Below, one piece after another: positions 54,552 through 63,495 of a stretch of 64,000 nucleotides of DNA. Below the pieces are notes generated by a model, which was not told where the DNA came from, did no database searches, and saw nothing but the letters and a program-made list of their open reading frames with translations. This DNA comes from Campylobacterales bacterium (GTDB taxonomy: Bacteria; Campylobacterota; Campylobacteria; Campylobacterales; Campylobacteraceae). Numbering within the stretch: the first letter of the stretch is position 1; each line of letters opens with the position of its first letter. Both the position numbers and the translations under genes were made by a program. Location: NCBI GenBank assembly GCA_014859645.1, contig JACUTV010000002.1, positions 36,043 through 100,042 of the forward strand, given 5' to 3'.

Positions 54552-57500
54552 GTGAGCGAACCCCGATTTACCCATTTGCATCTCCATACGGAATATTCTC
54601 TACTTGATGGCGCGAACCGCATTAAAGACCTCGCCAAAGCCCTTAAATTCCAAGGTGTTGGCTCAGTGGCCATCACAGACCACGGCAATATGTTTGGGGC
54701 GATTGATTTTTACCAAACCATGAAAAAAGAGGGCATCAAGCCCATTATTGGCATGGAAGCGTACCTTCACAACCAAGACGAGTTGGGAGATAAAAGCGTC
54801 AAACAACGCTTCCACTTGTGCTTGTACGCTAAAAATCTTACCGGCTATAAAAATCTCATGTACCTTTCTTCTCAAAGTTTTATTGAAGGGTTTTACTATT
54901 ATCCGCGCATCAACAAAAAACTCTTGCGCGAACACTCGGAGGGGTTAGTTTGCTCCGCGGCATGTTTGCAGGGGGAAGTAAACTGGCACCTTAATCTCAA
55001 TAACCCTCGCAACGTCCAATTTGGGGCCAAAGGATACGAGCGTGCCAAGGAAGTGGCACTGGAGTACAAAGAGATTTTTGGGGAAGATTTTTACCTTGAA
55101 ATCATGCGCCATGGCATCGAAGACCAGCACTACATCGACGATGCGGTGTTGCGACTTGCCAAAGAGACAGGCATTAAGCTCATCGCCACTAACGACACCC
55201 ATTATCCCTTTAAAGACTACGCAGAGCCCCATGAGGCATTTATGTGTATCGCTATGAATAAAGAGTTTGATGATCCCAAACGGTTACGCCACTCGGTGCA
55301 CGAGTTTTTTCTCAAATCGCCCCAGCAAATGGCGCGGCTGTTTGCAGATATCCCCGAAGCCCTTGAAAACACCCAAGAAATAGTGGAAAAATGCAACTTG
55401 GAGCTCGACCTTGGCAATCCAACACCGCCAAATTTTAAATTTACCCTCGAATACGCCAAGGCCGAAGGGGTGGAACTTCCTGAGCCTGGGGTTATGTACA
55501 GCCTTGAAAACGACAAAGTCTTGTTTGCGCATTTGTGTCAAAAGGGATTAGAAAAACGGCTCTTACATGTAAAGGAATCAGAACACCAAACCTATCAAGA
55601 ACGCTTACATGTAGAGATTGAGATTATCAACAACATGAAATTTCCCGGCTACATGCTCATCGTTTGGGATTTTATCAAAGAAGCCAAGGTGCGCGACATT
55701 CCCGTGGGACCAGGACGGGGTTCGGCGGCGGGAAGTTTGGTGGCCTTTTCCCTTGAAATCACCGACATCGACCCCATGCCTTACAACCTGCTATTTGAAC
55801 GATTTTTGAATCCAGAGCGTGTGAGCATGCCGGATATTGACGTGGACTTTTGCCAAAGCAGACGGGGCGAAATCATTAACTATGTGGTGGAAAAATACGG
55901 TCGTTACAACGTGGCGCAAGTTATCACCTTTGGTAAAATGCTGGCCAAAGGGGTCATCCGTGACGTTGCGCGGGTGCTCGGGGTGCCTTACGCGGAAGCG
56001 GATCGCATGGCTAAACTCATCCCTGATGAACTTGGCATTACGCTCAATGGCAAAGGCAAAGAAGGAGATAAAGACTTTAAAGCAGGGGCGTTTCAAAAAG
56101 AAGAAAAACTGCGCGAACTTATCGAAACCAACGCCACTGCGGCGCGGGTGTGGAAGTTTGCCCTCGCTCTTGAAGGCCTGAACCGAAACGCGGGTATGCA
56201 TGCCGCGGGTGTGGTCATTTCTAACGAAGAATTGTGGCACAAAACCCCGCTGTACAAGCCTTCTGGCGAAGAACATTTGGTCACGCAGTATTCGCTAAAG
56301 TACCTTGAAGACGTGGATCTTATCAAATTTGACTTTTTGGGTCTTAAGACCCTCACCGTCATCGACAACGCCATTAAACTCATCAAAAACCGTTTTGGCA
56401 AGGTGATTAACTGGGCGGAAATCAGCATGGAAGAGCCTAGGGTTTATGAAACCATCCAAAGCGGGCACACCATCGGCTTGTTCCAGATAGAATCCGGCGG
56501 GATGCAACAACTCAACGCAAAGCTCAAACCCACGAGCTTCGAAGACGTGATCGCGGTTTTGGCCTTGTACCGTCCAGGCCCAATGGAATCAGGGATGCTC
56601 AATGACTTTATCGAGCGTAAGCACGGGCGCGCAGAGATTGAGTACGCCTTTGCTGAACTTGAACCCATCTTGAAGCCCACCTATGGGGTTATTGTCTATC
56701 AAGAACAGGTCATGCAGATTGTGCAAACCATCGGCGGGTTTAGCCTTGGCGGGGCGGATTTGGTGCGTCGGGCCATGGGGAAAAAGATTAAAGAAGAGAT
56801 GGACAACCTCAAAAGCCAGTTTGCGCAAGGTGCGGCCCAAAAGGGGCTTGATAAAGCCAAAGCGGCGGATTTGTTTGACCTTATTGTCAAGTTTGCCGGC
56901 TACGGGTTTAACAAGTCTCACTCGGCGGCATACGCGATGATTACCTACCAAACGGCGTGGCTTAAAACCTTTTATCCGCAAGAATTTATGGCGGCCTTGC
57001 TCACTAGCGAACAGGACAATACGGACAAAATTGTCAAGTATATTGATGAGGTGAAGCGCCTTGGGATTAAACTTTTGCCCCCTTCCGTGCTTAATTCACA
57101 GATTGCGTTTATGGGGGGAAAGACCAAGGAAGGGGAGGATGCGATTATCTTTGGACTGGGCGCGGTGAAGGGCATCGGCCATGGGGCGATTCGCAGCATC
57201 ATCGAGGCGCGCGAAGAGCGTCCATTTGAAAGTTTGAGCGATTTTATCTCTCGGGTTGAGACGCAAAAAGTCAATAAAAAAGTCTTAGAGGCGTTGATAA
57301 AATCAGGCAGTTTGGATTGTTTTGAGTTGACTAGACGAGCACTGTTTGACCAAGTAGAAACCATCATCGAAGCCGCGCATAAATCTTCACAAGCCAAGAA
57401 AATGGCTGAAAATTCCCTCTTTGGGGAAAACGAAGAGATGACACGGGTCAACATTCACCTCGAACCTCTCCCCGAATACAGCCTCAAACACCTGTTGGTG

Positions 57501-58112
57501 CTTGAAAAAGAGAGCATCGGATTTTACATTTCAGGGCATCCGTTGGATGATTTTAAAGCAGAAATGGAAGGGCTTTCCTACACGCTTTCTTCGGAGTTTG
57601 AGAGCATCGAAGATGGGTCAAACGCTATGGTGGTGGGGAAAGTAGAGGAGGTGGTGACCAAGTTTAGCAAAAAAGGAAACCGCTTTGCCATCGTCAACCT
57701 CATGGACTTGCACGGCAACGTGGAAGTGACTTTGTTTGAAAAAGATTTGCAAAAGCTTGAGGGGATGAATTTGGACGAGCCTTTGGCGTTTAAGGTGGCG
57801 GTTAACCGAGACGACCAATTTGTACGCATTCGCTCTTTAAAAATCATGACCCTCGACGCGGCGCGCAGTCAAAAAGTGGAAACCAAGATGCGGGAAATTC
57901 CCGAAGAGCCTATGATTGTAACGTTGAGCATGGAAGAGTCTCTTGAGCGTCTTGAAGCCTTGTATCAACTGGTCCGAAGCCATCCTGGCAACAGGCCGCT
58001 AACCCTGACCCTAACCTCAAAACTCCAAGATGTGATTATTGAAACACAATTAAGCGTGGGAGACTCTTTTGCTGGGGCGCTTGAAGCCTCCCTTGTGGGC
58101 GAGGTAGCTTAG
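54552..58112 (+). CDS. dnaE: DNA polymerase III alpha subunit
   Basis: 1186 residues with GTG start, AAAGG upstream. It is the replicative polymerase. The N-terminal PHP domain (FTHLHLHTEYSLLDGANRI) is followed by the palm with catalytic aspartates in MPDIDVDFCQ. The fingers region contains ALYRPGPMESGMLNDFIERKHG. The tandem helix-hairpin-helix and beta-binding region is near 830-930. A C-terminal OB fold lies near 1000-1080 (MVVGKVEEVVTKFSKKGNRFAIVNLMD). Its 3' end overlaps the convergent usp gene by 4 nt. Confidence 0.98.
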   Translation: MSEPRFTHLHLHTEYSLLDGANRIKDLAKALKFQGVGSVAITDHGNMFGAIDFYQTMKKEGIKPIIGMEAYLHNQDELGDKSVKQRFHLCLYAKNLTGYKNLMYLSSQSFIEGFYYYPRINKKLLREHSEGLVCSAACLQGEVNWHLNLNNPRNVQFGAKGYERAKEVALEYKEIFGEDFYLEIMRHGIEDQHYIDDAVLRLAKETGIKLIATNDTHYPFKDYAEPHEAFMCIAMNKEFDDPKRLRHSVHEFFLKSPQQMARLFADIPEALENTQEIVEKCNLELDLGNPTPPNFKFTLEYAKAEGVELPEPGVMYSLENDKVLFAHLCQKGLEKRLLHVKESEHQTYQERLHVEIEIINNMKFPGYMLIVWDFIKEAKVRDIPVGPGRGSAAGSLVAFSLEITDIDPMPYNLLFERFLNPERVSMPDIDVDFCQSRRGEIINYVVEKYGRYNVAQVITFGKMLAKGVIRDVARVLGVPYAEADRMAKLIPDELGITLNGKGKEGDKDFKAGAFQKEEKLRELIETNATAARVWKFALALEGLNRNAGMHAAGVVISNEELWHKTPLYKPSGEEHLVTQYSLKYLEDVDLIKFDFLGLKTLTVIDNAIKLIKNRFGKVINWAEISMEEPRVYETIQSGHTIGLFQIESGGMQQLNAKLKPTSFEDVIAVLALYRPGPMESGMLNDFIERKHGRAEIEYAFAELEPILKPTYGVIVYQEQVMQIVQTIGGFSLGGADLVRRAMGKKIKEEMDNLKSQFAQGAAQKGLDKAKAADLFDLIVKFAGYGFNKSHSAAYAMITYQTAWLKTFYPQEFMAALLTSEQDNTDKIVKYIDEVKRLGIKLLPPSVLNSQIAFMGGKTKEGEDAIIFGLGAVKGIGHGAIRSIIEAREERPFESLSDFISRVETQKVNKKVLEALIKSGSLDCFELTRRALFDQVETIIEAAHKSSQAKKMAENSLFGENEEMTRVNIHLEPLPEYSLKHLLVLEKESIGFYISGHPLDDFKAEMEGLSYTLSSEFESIEDGSNAMVVGKVEEVVTKFSKKGNRFAIVNLMDLHGNVEVTLFEKDLQKLEGMNLDEPLAFKVAVNRDDQFVRIRSLKIMTLDAARSQKVETKMREIPEEPMIVTLSMEESLERLEALYQLVRSHPGNRPLTLTLTSKLQDVIIETQLSVGDSFAGALEASLVGEVA

Positions 58113-58942
58113 ACCGTAGTGATGAGCACGTCCTTGTCGGTTTCTTGGAGTAAATCAAAGGCGAAGAAACTGATATTTCCTGTGGTGTGAAGGGCGATGA
58201 GCTGGATGCCGTGCATGGTAGCCACTGAGGTGAAAAGTGCCGTATCAAGCCCGCCTTCACGCACGAGAAGCTCAACATTTTCCTTGCCTTCTCCAAGGGA
58301 CTCTAAAAAGAGCATCGCTTCGTTTTGGGCGTTTGCTTTTAAGTTTTCGGCCAACATGTTTACCTCACCCTTTTTCACGCCGTACATGCTTAAGCGGTTG
58401 CCAAAAGGCACGGTGTATACATGTAACAACAGTAGCGAAGCGTGTGGGAAGAGGGTTTGAACGGCGTGGATGTGCCACCTAGAAGACTCGGTAAGGTCTG
58501 TTGGGATGAGAATCTTTTTTGCTTCTACATTTTTATGTGTTTTTACCACAAAGACGGGCGCGCTTAGGGTGCGTACGATGGCTTTGGTGGAAGAGCCTAC
58601 AAATAAATCTCGCAAGCCTCCTTTTTCACCCCCACTTCCTAAAAACACAACACTCGTACTGAAGGCATTGGTGTACATGCCAATAACCTCTTCTACTTTT
58701 CCTTTGTCACAGTGAAAAAAATCTTGCGTAATAAAAGGAAAATGCGCGTGCAATTCGTCAAAGGCATTTTGCTTGGCTTTTTCAAGGTCGGGGATTTTGT
58801 TAAAGAAAGTTTCCTCAATAGCATGCACTACATGTAAAGGCATTTTAGAGGCCGTGGCAAAAGCGTGCGCTTTGGTGATTACTTCAAAACTACGCGGCGA
58901 AAAATCGGTGGCAACAAGAACACATTTTTCTCTGTTTGGCAT
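58109..58942 (-). CDS. Tandem universal stress protein (UspA family)
   Basis: 277 residues: two Usp domains (about 1-140 and 145-277). The first has CVLVATDFSPRSFEVITKA and the ATP-binding motif GSGGEKGGLRDLFVGSSTKAIV, so it should bind ATP. The second starts KKILIPTDLTESSRWHIHA and lacks a clean G-x2-G-x9-G motif at its end. It is the last gene of the PII-CBS-DUF1538-Usp cluster, 10 bp after the transporter gene, and is convergent with dnaE. Confidence 0.92.
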   Translation of the reverse strand: MPNREKCVLVATDFSPRSFEVITKAHAFATASKMPLHVVHAIEETFFNKIPDLEKAKQNAFDELHAHFPFITQDFFHCDKGKVEEVIGMYTNAFSTSVVFLGSGGEKGGLRDLFVGSSTKAIVRTLSAPVFVVKTHKNVEAKKILIPTDLTESSRWHIHAVQTLFPHASLLLLHVYTVPFGNRLSMYGVKKGEVNMLAENLKANAQNEAMLFLESLGEGKENVELLVREGGLDTALFTSVATMHGIQLIALHTTGNISFFAFDLLQETDKDVLITTV

Positions 58943-58952
58943 GGGAAACCTC

Positions 58953-60446
58953 CTAGGGTGTCGGTTCTACCATTTTAGCAATAAATGCTGAAACAATGCT
59001 GTAGCCAAGGACCGTAATCATGGGAAATACCGAGGCAAAAGCGATGAGCCCAAAGCCGTCCATCAGGGCGTCGCGGCCTTCTATATTGGTGGCAAGGTAA
59101 AGCCCAAACGCGGTGACGATAGGAACGGTGATTTCCGAAGTCGTAACACCGCCAAGGTCAAAAGCAAAGGCGGCCATTTGGGGTGGCGCAAAAAGTGTAC
59201 ACATAACCACGACGCCATAAAGCAACGTGATGAGTAGCCAAATGTCATACCCGTGGACGATTTTATAGGTTCCTAGTAAAATCCCACAGCCAACACCCAG
59301 CGCCACCAAAAGGCGAATGATAGTGACATTAAGACGGACATTGGCGTAGCGGTCGGCTTGTTTGATAACGGCGATAAGGGCGGGTTCGGCCATGGTGGTG
59401 CCAAAGCCAATGAGAAAGGCAAAGAGGTAGATAAAATAGACATTGTCTTTTTCAACCAAAGAGTGCGCGATGGACTCACCCATGGGAAAAAGCCCCAGTT
59501 TAATGCCCACGATGAATCCGTAAAGCCCCACCACAAGCATTCCAAAGCCGATGATAACGCGCCCGAGGTTGGGCAGGTGTTTTTTAAGGACTAGGTATTG
59601 AAACACAATAATGGTGCCAAGAATAGGCAAGATGCTCGTAAAGGTTTCAAACAAATCTGCTAGCACCTTTAAGGCGGAAAAGCGCTCTTTTGCTTTGGGT
59701 GCGGCTTGGGTAAACACTTCCGTCGTGGCACTAAAATCATCCCCCAACACCAAGATGGCGTAGAGTTGGATGCTAATCATCGGCGTGATGGCCGCAAGAG
59801 CCACAAACCCAAACCCGTCTTTAAGCACGTTGCGCCCTTGCAACGCCGAAGCGATGCCAATGCCAAGGGCGACGATGAGAGGCACTGTGGCAACATTGGT
59901 CGCAACCCCGCCCGAATCATACGCTAAGCCGATGATTTCTTTGGGGGCAAAGTAGGTGATGAGCAAGACAATCACGTACCCTCCGATGATAATCTTGGCG
60001 ATAGGCCACCCTAGCAAAGAGCGGATGATGCCAAAAGCAGTGATGCCGCCCACAGAAAAGGCGATGATGAGCCGAAGGGTGAGGGCGTCAAGGGCACCGT
60101 GGGTGATGGTTTGGGCTTGGGTGGCTACGGCGATGATGGCAGGTTCGGCGATGGAGGCGGAAAATCCAAGGGCAAACCCAAACAAGGCAAAAAGCACCAA
60201 GGAGCGCCGTTCTAAAAATTCGCTTGAGAGGCTGTTGCCTAGGGGAAACACGCCCACTTCAAGGCCCATGAGAAAAAACGCGACACCAAAAATAACAATA
60301 CCAAACCCCATTGCGATAGTGAGCGCGTCGGGAGGTAGGGTTTGAAACACAAGGGCTTGAAAGCCGATGATGATGAGTAAAATGGGCACAAGATTGTGAA
60401 AGGATTCTTTCAGCGTTGCCCCAAATTGCTTCAAGAGCGGGTGCAT
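58953..60446 (-). CDS. DUF1538 family integral membrane protein (putative transporter)
   Basis: 497 residues and about 12-14 hydrophobic segments. Two halves repeat the same motifs: GFSASIAEPAIIAVATQA / GFGTTMAEPALIAVIKQA and DSGGVATNVATVPLIVALG / DLGGVTTSEITVPIVTAFG, so the protein is an internal duplication. The repeated EPA and GGV motifs inside helices look like substrate or ion sites. No substrate is known for the family. The CBS gene ends where this one starts, PII-like is one gene further upstream, and a Usp protein follows, so regulation by bound nucleotides is likely. Confidence 0.9.
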   Translation of the reverse strand: MHPLLKQFGATLKESFHNLVPILLIIIGFQALVFQTLPPDALTIAMGFGIVIFGVAFFLMGLEVGVFPLGNSLSSEFLERRSLVLFALFGFALGFSASIAEPAIIAVATQAQTITHGALDALTLRLIIAFSVGGITAFGIIRSLLGWPIAKIIIGGYVIVLLITYFAPKEIIGLAYDSGGVATNVATVPLIVALGIGIASALQGRNVLKDGFGFVALAAITPMISIQLYAILVLGDDFSATTEVFTQAAPKAKERFSALKVLADLFETFTSILPILGTIIVFQYLVLKKHLPNLGRVIIGFGMLVVGLYGFIVGIKLGLFPMGESIAHSLVEKDNVYFIYLFAFLIGFGTTMAEPALIAVIKQADRYANVRLNVTIIRLLVALGVGCGILLGTYKIVHGYDIWLLITLLYGVVVMCTLFAPPQMAAFAFDLGGVTTSEITVPIVTAFGLYLATNIEGRDALMDGFGLIAFASVFPMITVLGYSIVSAFIAKMVEPTP

Positions 60447-60844
60447 TAATCTACCAAGGAGAGAAGATAAGCCGTCAAATCGGTAGTGGAGAGCACCCCT
60501 TGGAGTTCGTTATTGTCGGTGACAACGACGCGCTTGACACCATGGGAGAGCATGAGGCGTGCGGCGTGTTTGACATCTACTTTGGCGGAGACAGCAAAGG
60601 CGGGTTTTTTGTAAATGTCATAGACGTTTAAAAGTTCAATGTCGCCATCTTCCGCGAGGATTTTTTTCAAAATCTGGGTGTTGGTGATGATGCCATACGC
60701 ATCGCTCTCGTAGGTTTTATTGACGATAAGACAGTGCAAACGCTTGGCCTTCATGACTTGCAAGGCTTCTTTGAGGCTCGCATTTGGCTCAACGGTGGTG
60801 ACGTTTTTTTTCATGATTTCTTCGACTAAAACAGGGACGCGCAT
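60446..60844 (-). CDS. CBS-pair domain protein
   Basis: 132 residues made of two CBS motifs: VEEIMKKNVTTVEPNASLKEAL with YGIITNTQILKKIL, and KPAFAVSAKVDVKHAARLML with GVLSTTDLTAYLL. Stand-alone Bateman modules usually bind AMP, ADP or ATP. Stop and start overlap by 1 nt with both neighbours (PII-like upstream, DUF1538 downstream), so the three proteins are made together and may form a complex at the membrane. Confidence 0.93.
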   Translation of the reverse strand: MRVPVLVEEIMKKNVTTVEPNASLKEALQVMKAKRLHCLIVNKTYESDAYGIITNTQILKKILAEDGDIELLNVYDIYKKPAFAVSAKVDVKHAARLMLSHGVKRVVVTDNNELQGVLSTTDLTAYLLSLVD

Positions 60845-61194
60845 TAGAGGACTCCTTCTTCTTTGATTTTTTCTTCAAAGGTTTTGATGATTTTCTCATT
60901 AAGCCCGACGATGTTGCCGATGGGCATGGTGAAAGCAATGCCTTTGGTGGGCGTATTTTCAAGCTCATGCTTTAGGGCTTTAAGGACAAGTCTGGAGATA
61001 TTTTCTTCAAGAATGTAAAGCAAAAATGCATGGTTTCCCTCAAAGGTGAGGGCAAAAAAACTCTTTTTTTCTTCGTGGCCACTGCCTCTTGCTTGGAGGA
61101 TGGTCACGCCACTGGCTCCTGCGTCTTTGGCGACGGCTCTTAATCTGTCTTCGTATTCGCTTGAGGCAACAACGACCAATGCTACAAATCTCAT
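60844..61194 (-). CDS. PII-like signalling protein
   Basis: 116 residues. The ferredoxin-like PII fold is suggested by VALVVVASSEYEDRLRAVAKDAGASGVTILQARGSG and the C-terminal GIAFTMPIGNIVGLNEKI. The T-loop region (SGHEEKKSFFALTFEG) has no uridylylated Tyr, so it belongs to the PII-like group rather than classical GlnB/GlnK. Such proteins bind adenine nucleotides or cAMP and often regulate a neighbouring transporter. It is the first gene of the four-gene operon, with a -10 box about 30 bp upstream. Confidence 0.82.
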   Translation of the reverse strand: MRFVALVVVASSEYEDRLRAVAKDAGASGVTILQARGSGHEEKKSFFALTFEGNHAFLLYILEENISRLVLKALKHELENTPTKGIAFTMPIGNIVGLNEKIIKTFEEKIKEEGVL

Positions 61195-61221
61195 GGTAAG
61201 CCTTTAGGTTGAGGTAAAACA

Positions 61222-61227
61222 ATTGTA
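61222..61227 (-). promoter_or_regulatory. -10 box of the PII-CBS-DUF1538-Usp operon
   Basis: TACAAT on the minus strand, 28 bp before the PII-like start codon, in the 64-bp gap after flgS. Confidence 0.5.
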
Positions 61228-61258
61228 ATAAAAAAAGTGTAATAGTTCCCTGACTCCG

Positions 61259-62275
61259 CTAGGGAAGGGCGATGCGAAATGCCTTTGGCGCGTCTTGGAG
61301 GGTGATGGCACCTCCGTGGGCTTGGATGATTTGCAAGGATAGGGCGAGTCCTAGGCCGTTGCCTTTGGTTTTGGTGGTTTTAAAGGGTTCAAAGAGGATG
61401 TTGGAATTTTCGATAGGTTTGCCAGAATCTTGCATATCAAGGCAATGAAACCCGTTCTCCTTGGTGTAAGAAAGGGTGATGGTGCCCGTGTCGCTCTCGT
61501 CTTCTTCGATGGCATCGATGGCGTTAAACAGAAGGTTTTGAAAGACCAAGGAAAGCAAATCTTTATCCCCTTGGTAGGGAAGGTGCGGGAGGGTGAGGGT
61601 GAGGGTGATTTCTTTAGTGTAGGTGTAGTGAGACATGGCTTCTTCGCACTCGGAGCCAAGTTCGTCGAGGAAAAAAGAGCCCATGGAAGGTTGGATACCT
61701 TTGGAAAAGAGTAAGGTGGCTTTGATGATGCGCTCCACCCGCCAGATGGCTTTTTTCATCTCCAAGACGATGGGCTTGGTGGCCGTGTCTACTTTTTTAA
61801 ATAAGGTGGACGTGAGCAAAGAGATGGAACCGATAGGGTTGCGGATTTCGTGAGAAAGGTGGGCGGCGACTTGGCCCATGGAAGCCAAACGTTCTTTGCG
61901 TTTTTCACCTGTGATGTCGGTGGCGGAGATGATGGTTTTGTCGCCTTTTTGGACGATTTTGATGAGGTACGTGGCTTCGTTAAACTCTACTTCGTGGTGG
62001 CCTTGGGCGGTGTCGATGAGTTCTAAAAGTCCTTGGGTGCGTTCCGCTTCGCTGTTTTGCAAAAAAAGCGCTTTTGATTCGTCCAAGACCCACAAGGCGT
62101 TGGGCAAGGTTTCGACCACTTGGCGCAGGAAGGCTTGCAAGGAAAGGTAGGATTCGTTGAGGGTTTTGTACTCTTCTTCGATGACGTAGGTTTGGTTAAT
62201 GAGGGCTTCAAGGCCTTTTTTGAAACTCTCTTTCTCAGGAGCACTAAGGGAATGTAAAAACTGTTCATCGATCAT
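61259..62275 (-). CDS. flgS: Sensor histidine kinase FlgS (flagellar regulation)
   Basis: 338 residues from ATG 62275, where GAAAGG precedes by 7 nt; the ORF track uses an upstream TTG. It is cytoplasmic, with no membrane segment. An N-terminal helical region (GLEALINQTYVIEEEYKTLNESY) leads to a PAS-like part (LPNALWVLDESKALFLQN). The kinase core has HLSHEIRNPIGSISLLTSTL, the N box QNLLFNAIDAI and GNGLGLALSLQIIQAHGG. The length, NtrB-like core and DUF234 neighbour match FlgS of Campylobacter, which activates the sigma-54 activator FlgR for flagellar rod and hook genes. No flgR is in the window. Confidence 0.82.
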   Translation of the reverse strand: MIDEQFLHSLSAPEKESFKKGLEALINQTYVIEEEYKTLNESYLSLQAFLRQVVETLPNALWVLDESKALFLQNSEAERTQGLLELIDTAQGHHEVEFNEATYLIKIVQKGDKTIISATDITGEKRKERLASMGQVAAHLSHEIRNPIGSISLLTSTLFKKVDTATKPIVLEMKKAIWRVERIIKATLLFSKGIQPSMGSFFLDELGSECEEAMSHYTYTKEITLTLTLPHLPYQGDKDLLSLVFQNLLFNAIDAIEEDESDTGTITLSYTKENGFHCLDMQDSGKPIENSNILFEPFKTTKTKGNGLGLALSLQIIQAHGGAITLQDAPKAFRIALP

Positions 62276-63092
62276 CGCGTAACCTTTCAAAGGCGTTTAG
62301 GTCATACAGCCACACCCGTTCGTCTTTCATGCGTTCTAGTTCCTTGCTAAACCCGCTTTTGGAAAAGAGCACAAAATGGGTTACATGTAAGGCGGCGCGC
62401 TCGCATTTGTGTTGCAACGCGGTGAGGATATTTTTGCACACTCTACGATTTTTCCACTTAGACTCTCCTGCAATCACGCGCCCATCTTCAAGCTCCAACA
62501 GCAAGTCGATTTCATGGCGTTTGTCCCAATAACTCCCTTGGTGTATGATGCCTAGGGGGGAGAGTTCTTGCAACAAAAGAGACTGGGAAAGGAGCTCAAA
62601 CCCAAGGCTTACGTAAGATTCAAAGCCCACATCTAACTGTTTTTGCATGCTTGCCACCTCTTCGTGGGGCGCGATGAAGGTAAACCAAAAGCGTGCAAAT
62701 TGGTGGCAAAAATGAATCTTATCTTCCGCGTGGTAATGGCGCAAGGATTTTTTGAGGCGTTGCTTGGGGTGGGTTTTAAGGGGAAGTTCGCGGGTTTTTT
62801 CCTTTTGGATGAAACCCGCGTCAAAGAGTTGTTTGTAGATGGCGCGGCCTTGGAGTTGGGAAATAGACTCTTTTTTGTAGATGGAGTGGATTTTACGGTC
62901 GCCTTTTGCCAGACGCATGAGAACAGCTTTGGCTTTGGGGGAAAGACCGCCTTCCATGCGGGGACGCAAGGTGTCAAGGTGGTCAAAAATAAAGACTTGG
63001 ATGGCTTCTTGGATGGGAAGATTGACGTCTTTTAGCGGCGGCGAAAAGCCTTCAAAAACGGAAAAATACTCCACAAAATCTTGGGGAAGCAA
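62265..63092 (-). CDS. DUF234-domain protein
   Basis: 275 residues from TTG 63092. A winged-helix segment lies near 45-100 (LSPKAKAVLMRLAKGDRKIHSIYKK, QGRAIYKQLFDAGFIQ). The C-terminal DUF234 nuclease-like domain has GSYWDKRHEIDLLLELEDGRVIAGESKWKN, which reads as a PD-(D/E)xK motif. It lacks the ATPase part of the usual archaeal-type fusion. The frame continues upstream without any ATG, GTG or TTG to an in-frame stop, and a strong AAGGAG sits 5 nt before an ATC codon at 63134, which could be the true start. It overlaps flgS by 11 nt. Confidence 0.78.
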   Translation of the reverse strand: MLPQDFVEYFSVFEGFSPPLKDVNLPIQEAIQVFIFDHLDTLRPRMEGGLSPKAKAVLMRLAKGDRKIHSIYKKESISQLQGRAIYKQLFDAGFIQKEKTRELPLKTHPKQRLKKSLRHYHAEDKIHFCHQFARFWFTFIAPHEEVASMQKQLDVGFESYVSLGFELLSQSLLLQELSPLGIIHQGSYWDKRHEIDLLLELEDGRVIAGESKWKNRRVCKNILTALQHKCERAALHVTHFVLFSKSGFSKELERMKDERVWLYDLNAFERLRDDR

Positions 63093-63221
63093 GTGGGGAA
63101 GCGAACGGTAAAAGGCATGGGCATTTGAAGCGATGCGTTCTCCTTGTGATAACGCTTTTAAAGCAAAGCGGTGTCATTGTAGCAAGAGCGTCTTAAAAGG
63201 TACCTTTACATGTAAGGGCGG

Positions 63222-63227
63222 TATAAT
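63222..63227 (+). promoter_or_regulatory. -10 box before the VF530-type gene
   Basis: TATAAT 26 bp before ATG 63254, directly after a TACATGTA palindrome (63207). Confidence 0.55.
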
Positions 63228-63253
63228 CGCGTAATTTAATGGCAAGGAACACC

Positions 63254-63475
63254 ATGGACGCACACCCCAATAACCCGTTGCACGGCGTGACGCTGGAGAA
63301 AATACTCACAGAACTTGAAGCTCAGTATGGCTTTGAAGAGTTAGCCCGTCGCATCAACATTCGCTGTTTTACCCACGACCCTTCGGTGAACTCCTCGTTG
63401 AAATTTTTGCGTAAAACCCCTTGGGCGAGGGCCAAAGTGGAGGCCTTGTACGTCCAAAGCAAAGCGCGTTCGTAA
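63254..63475 (+). CDS. VF530 family (DUF2132) small DNA-binding protein
   Basis: 73 residues from ATG 63254, which has AAGGA 5 nt upstream; the ORF track starts five codons earlier. The family core [33 protein letters not shown] and [20 protein letters not shown] is clear. The fold is a small helical bundle reported to bind DNA, with no known cellular role. It is followed after 20 bp by the Cys-rich gene, with a TACATGTA palindrome and AAGGA between them. Confidence 0.92.
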   Translation: MDAHPNNPLHGVTLEKILTELEAQYGFEELARRINIRCFTHDPSVNSSLKFLRKTPWARAKVEALYVQSKARS

Positions 63476-63495
63476 GCGTACATGTAAGGATAAAA

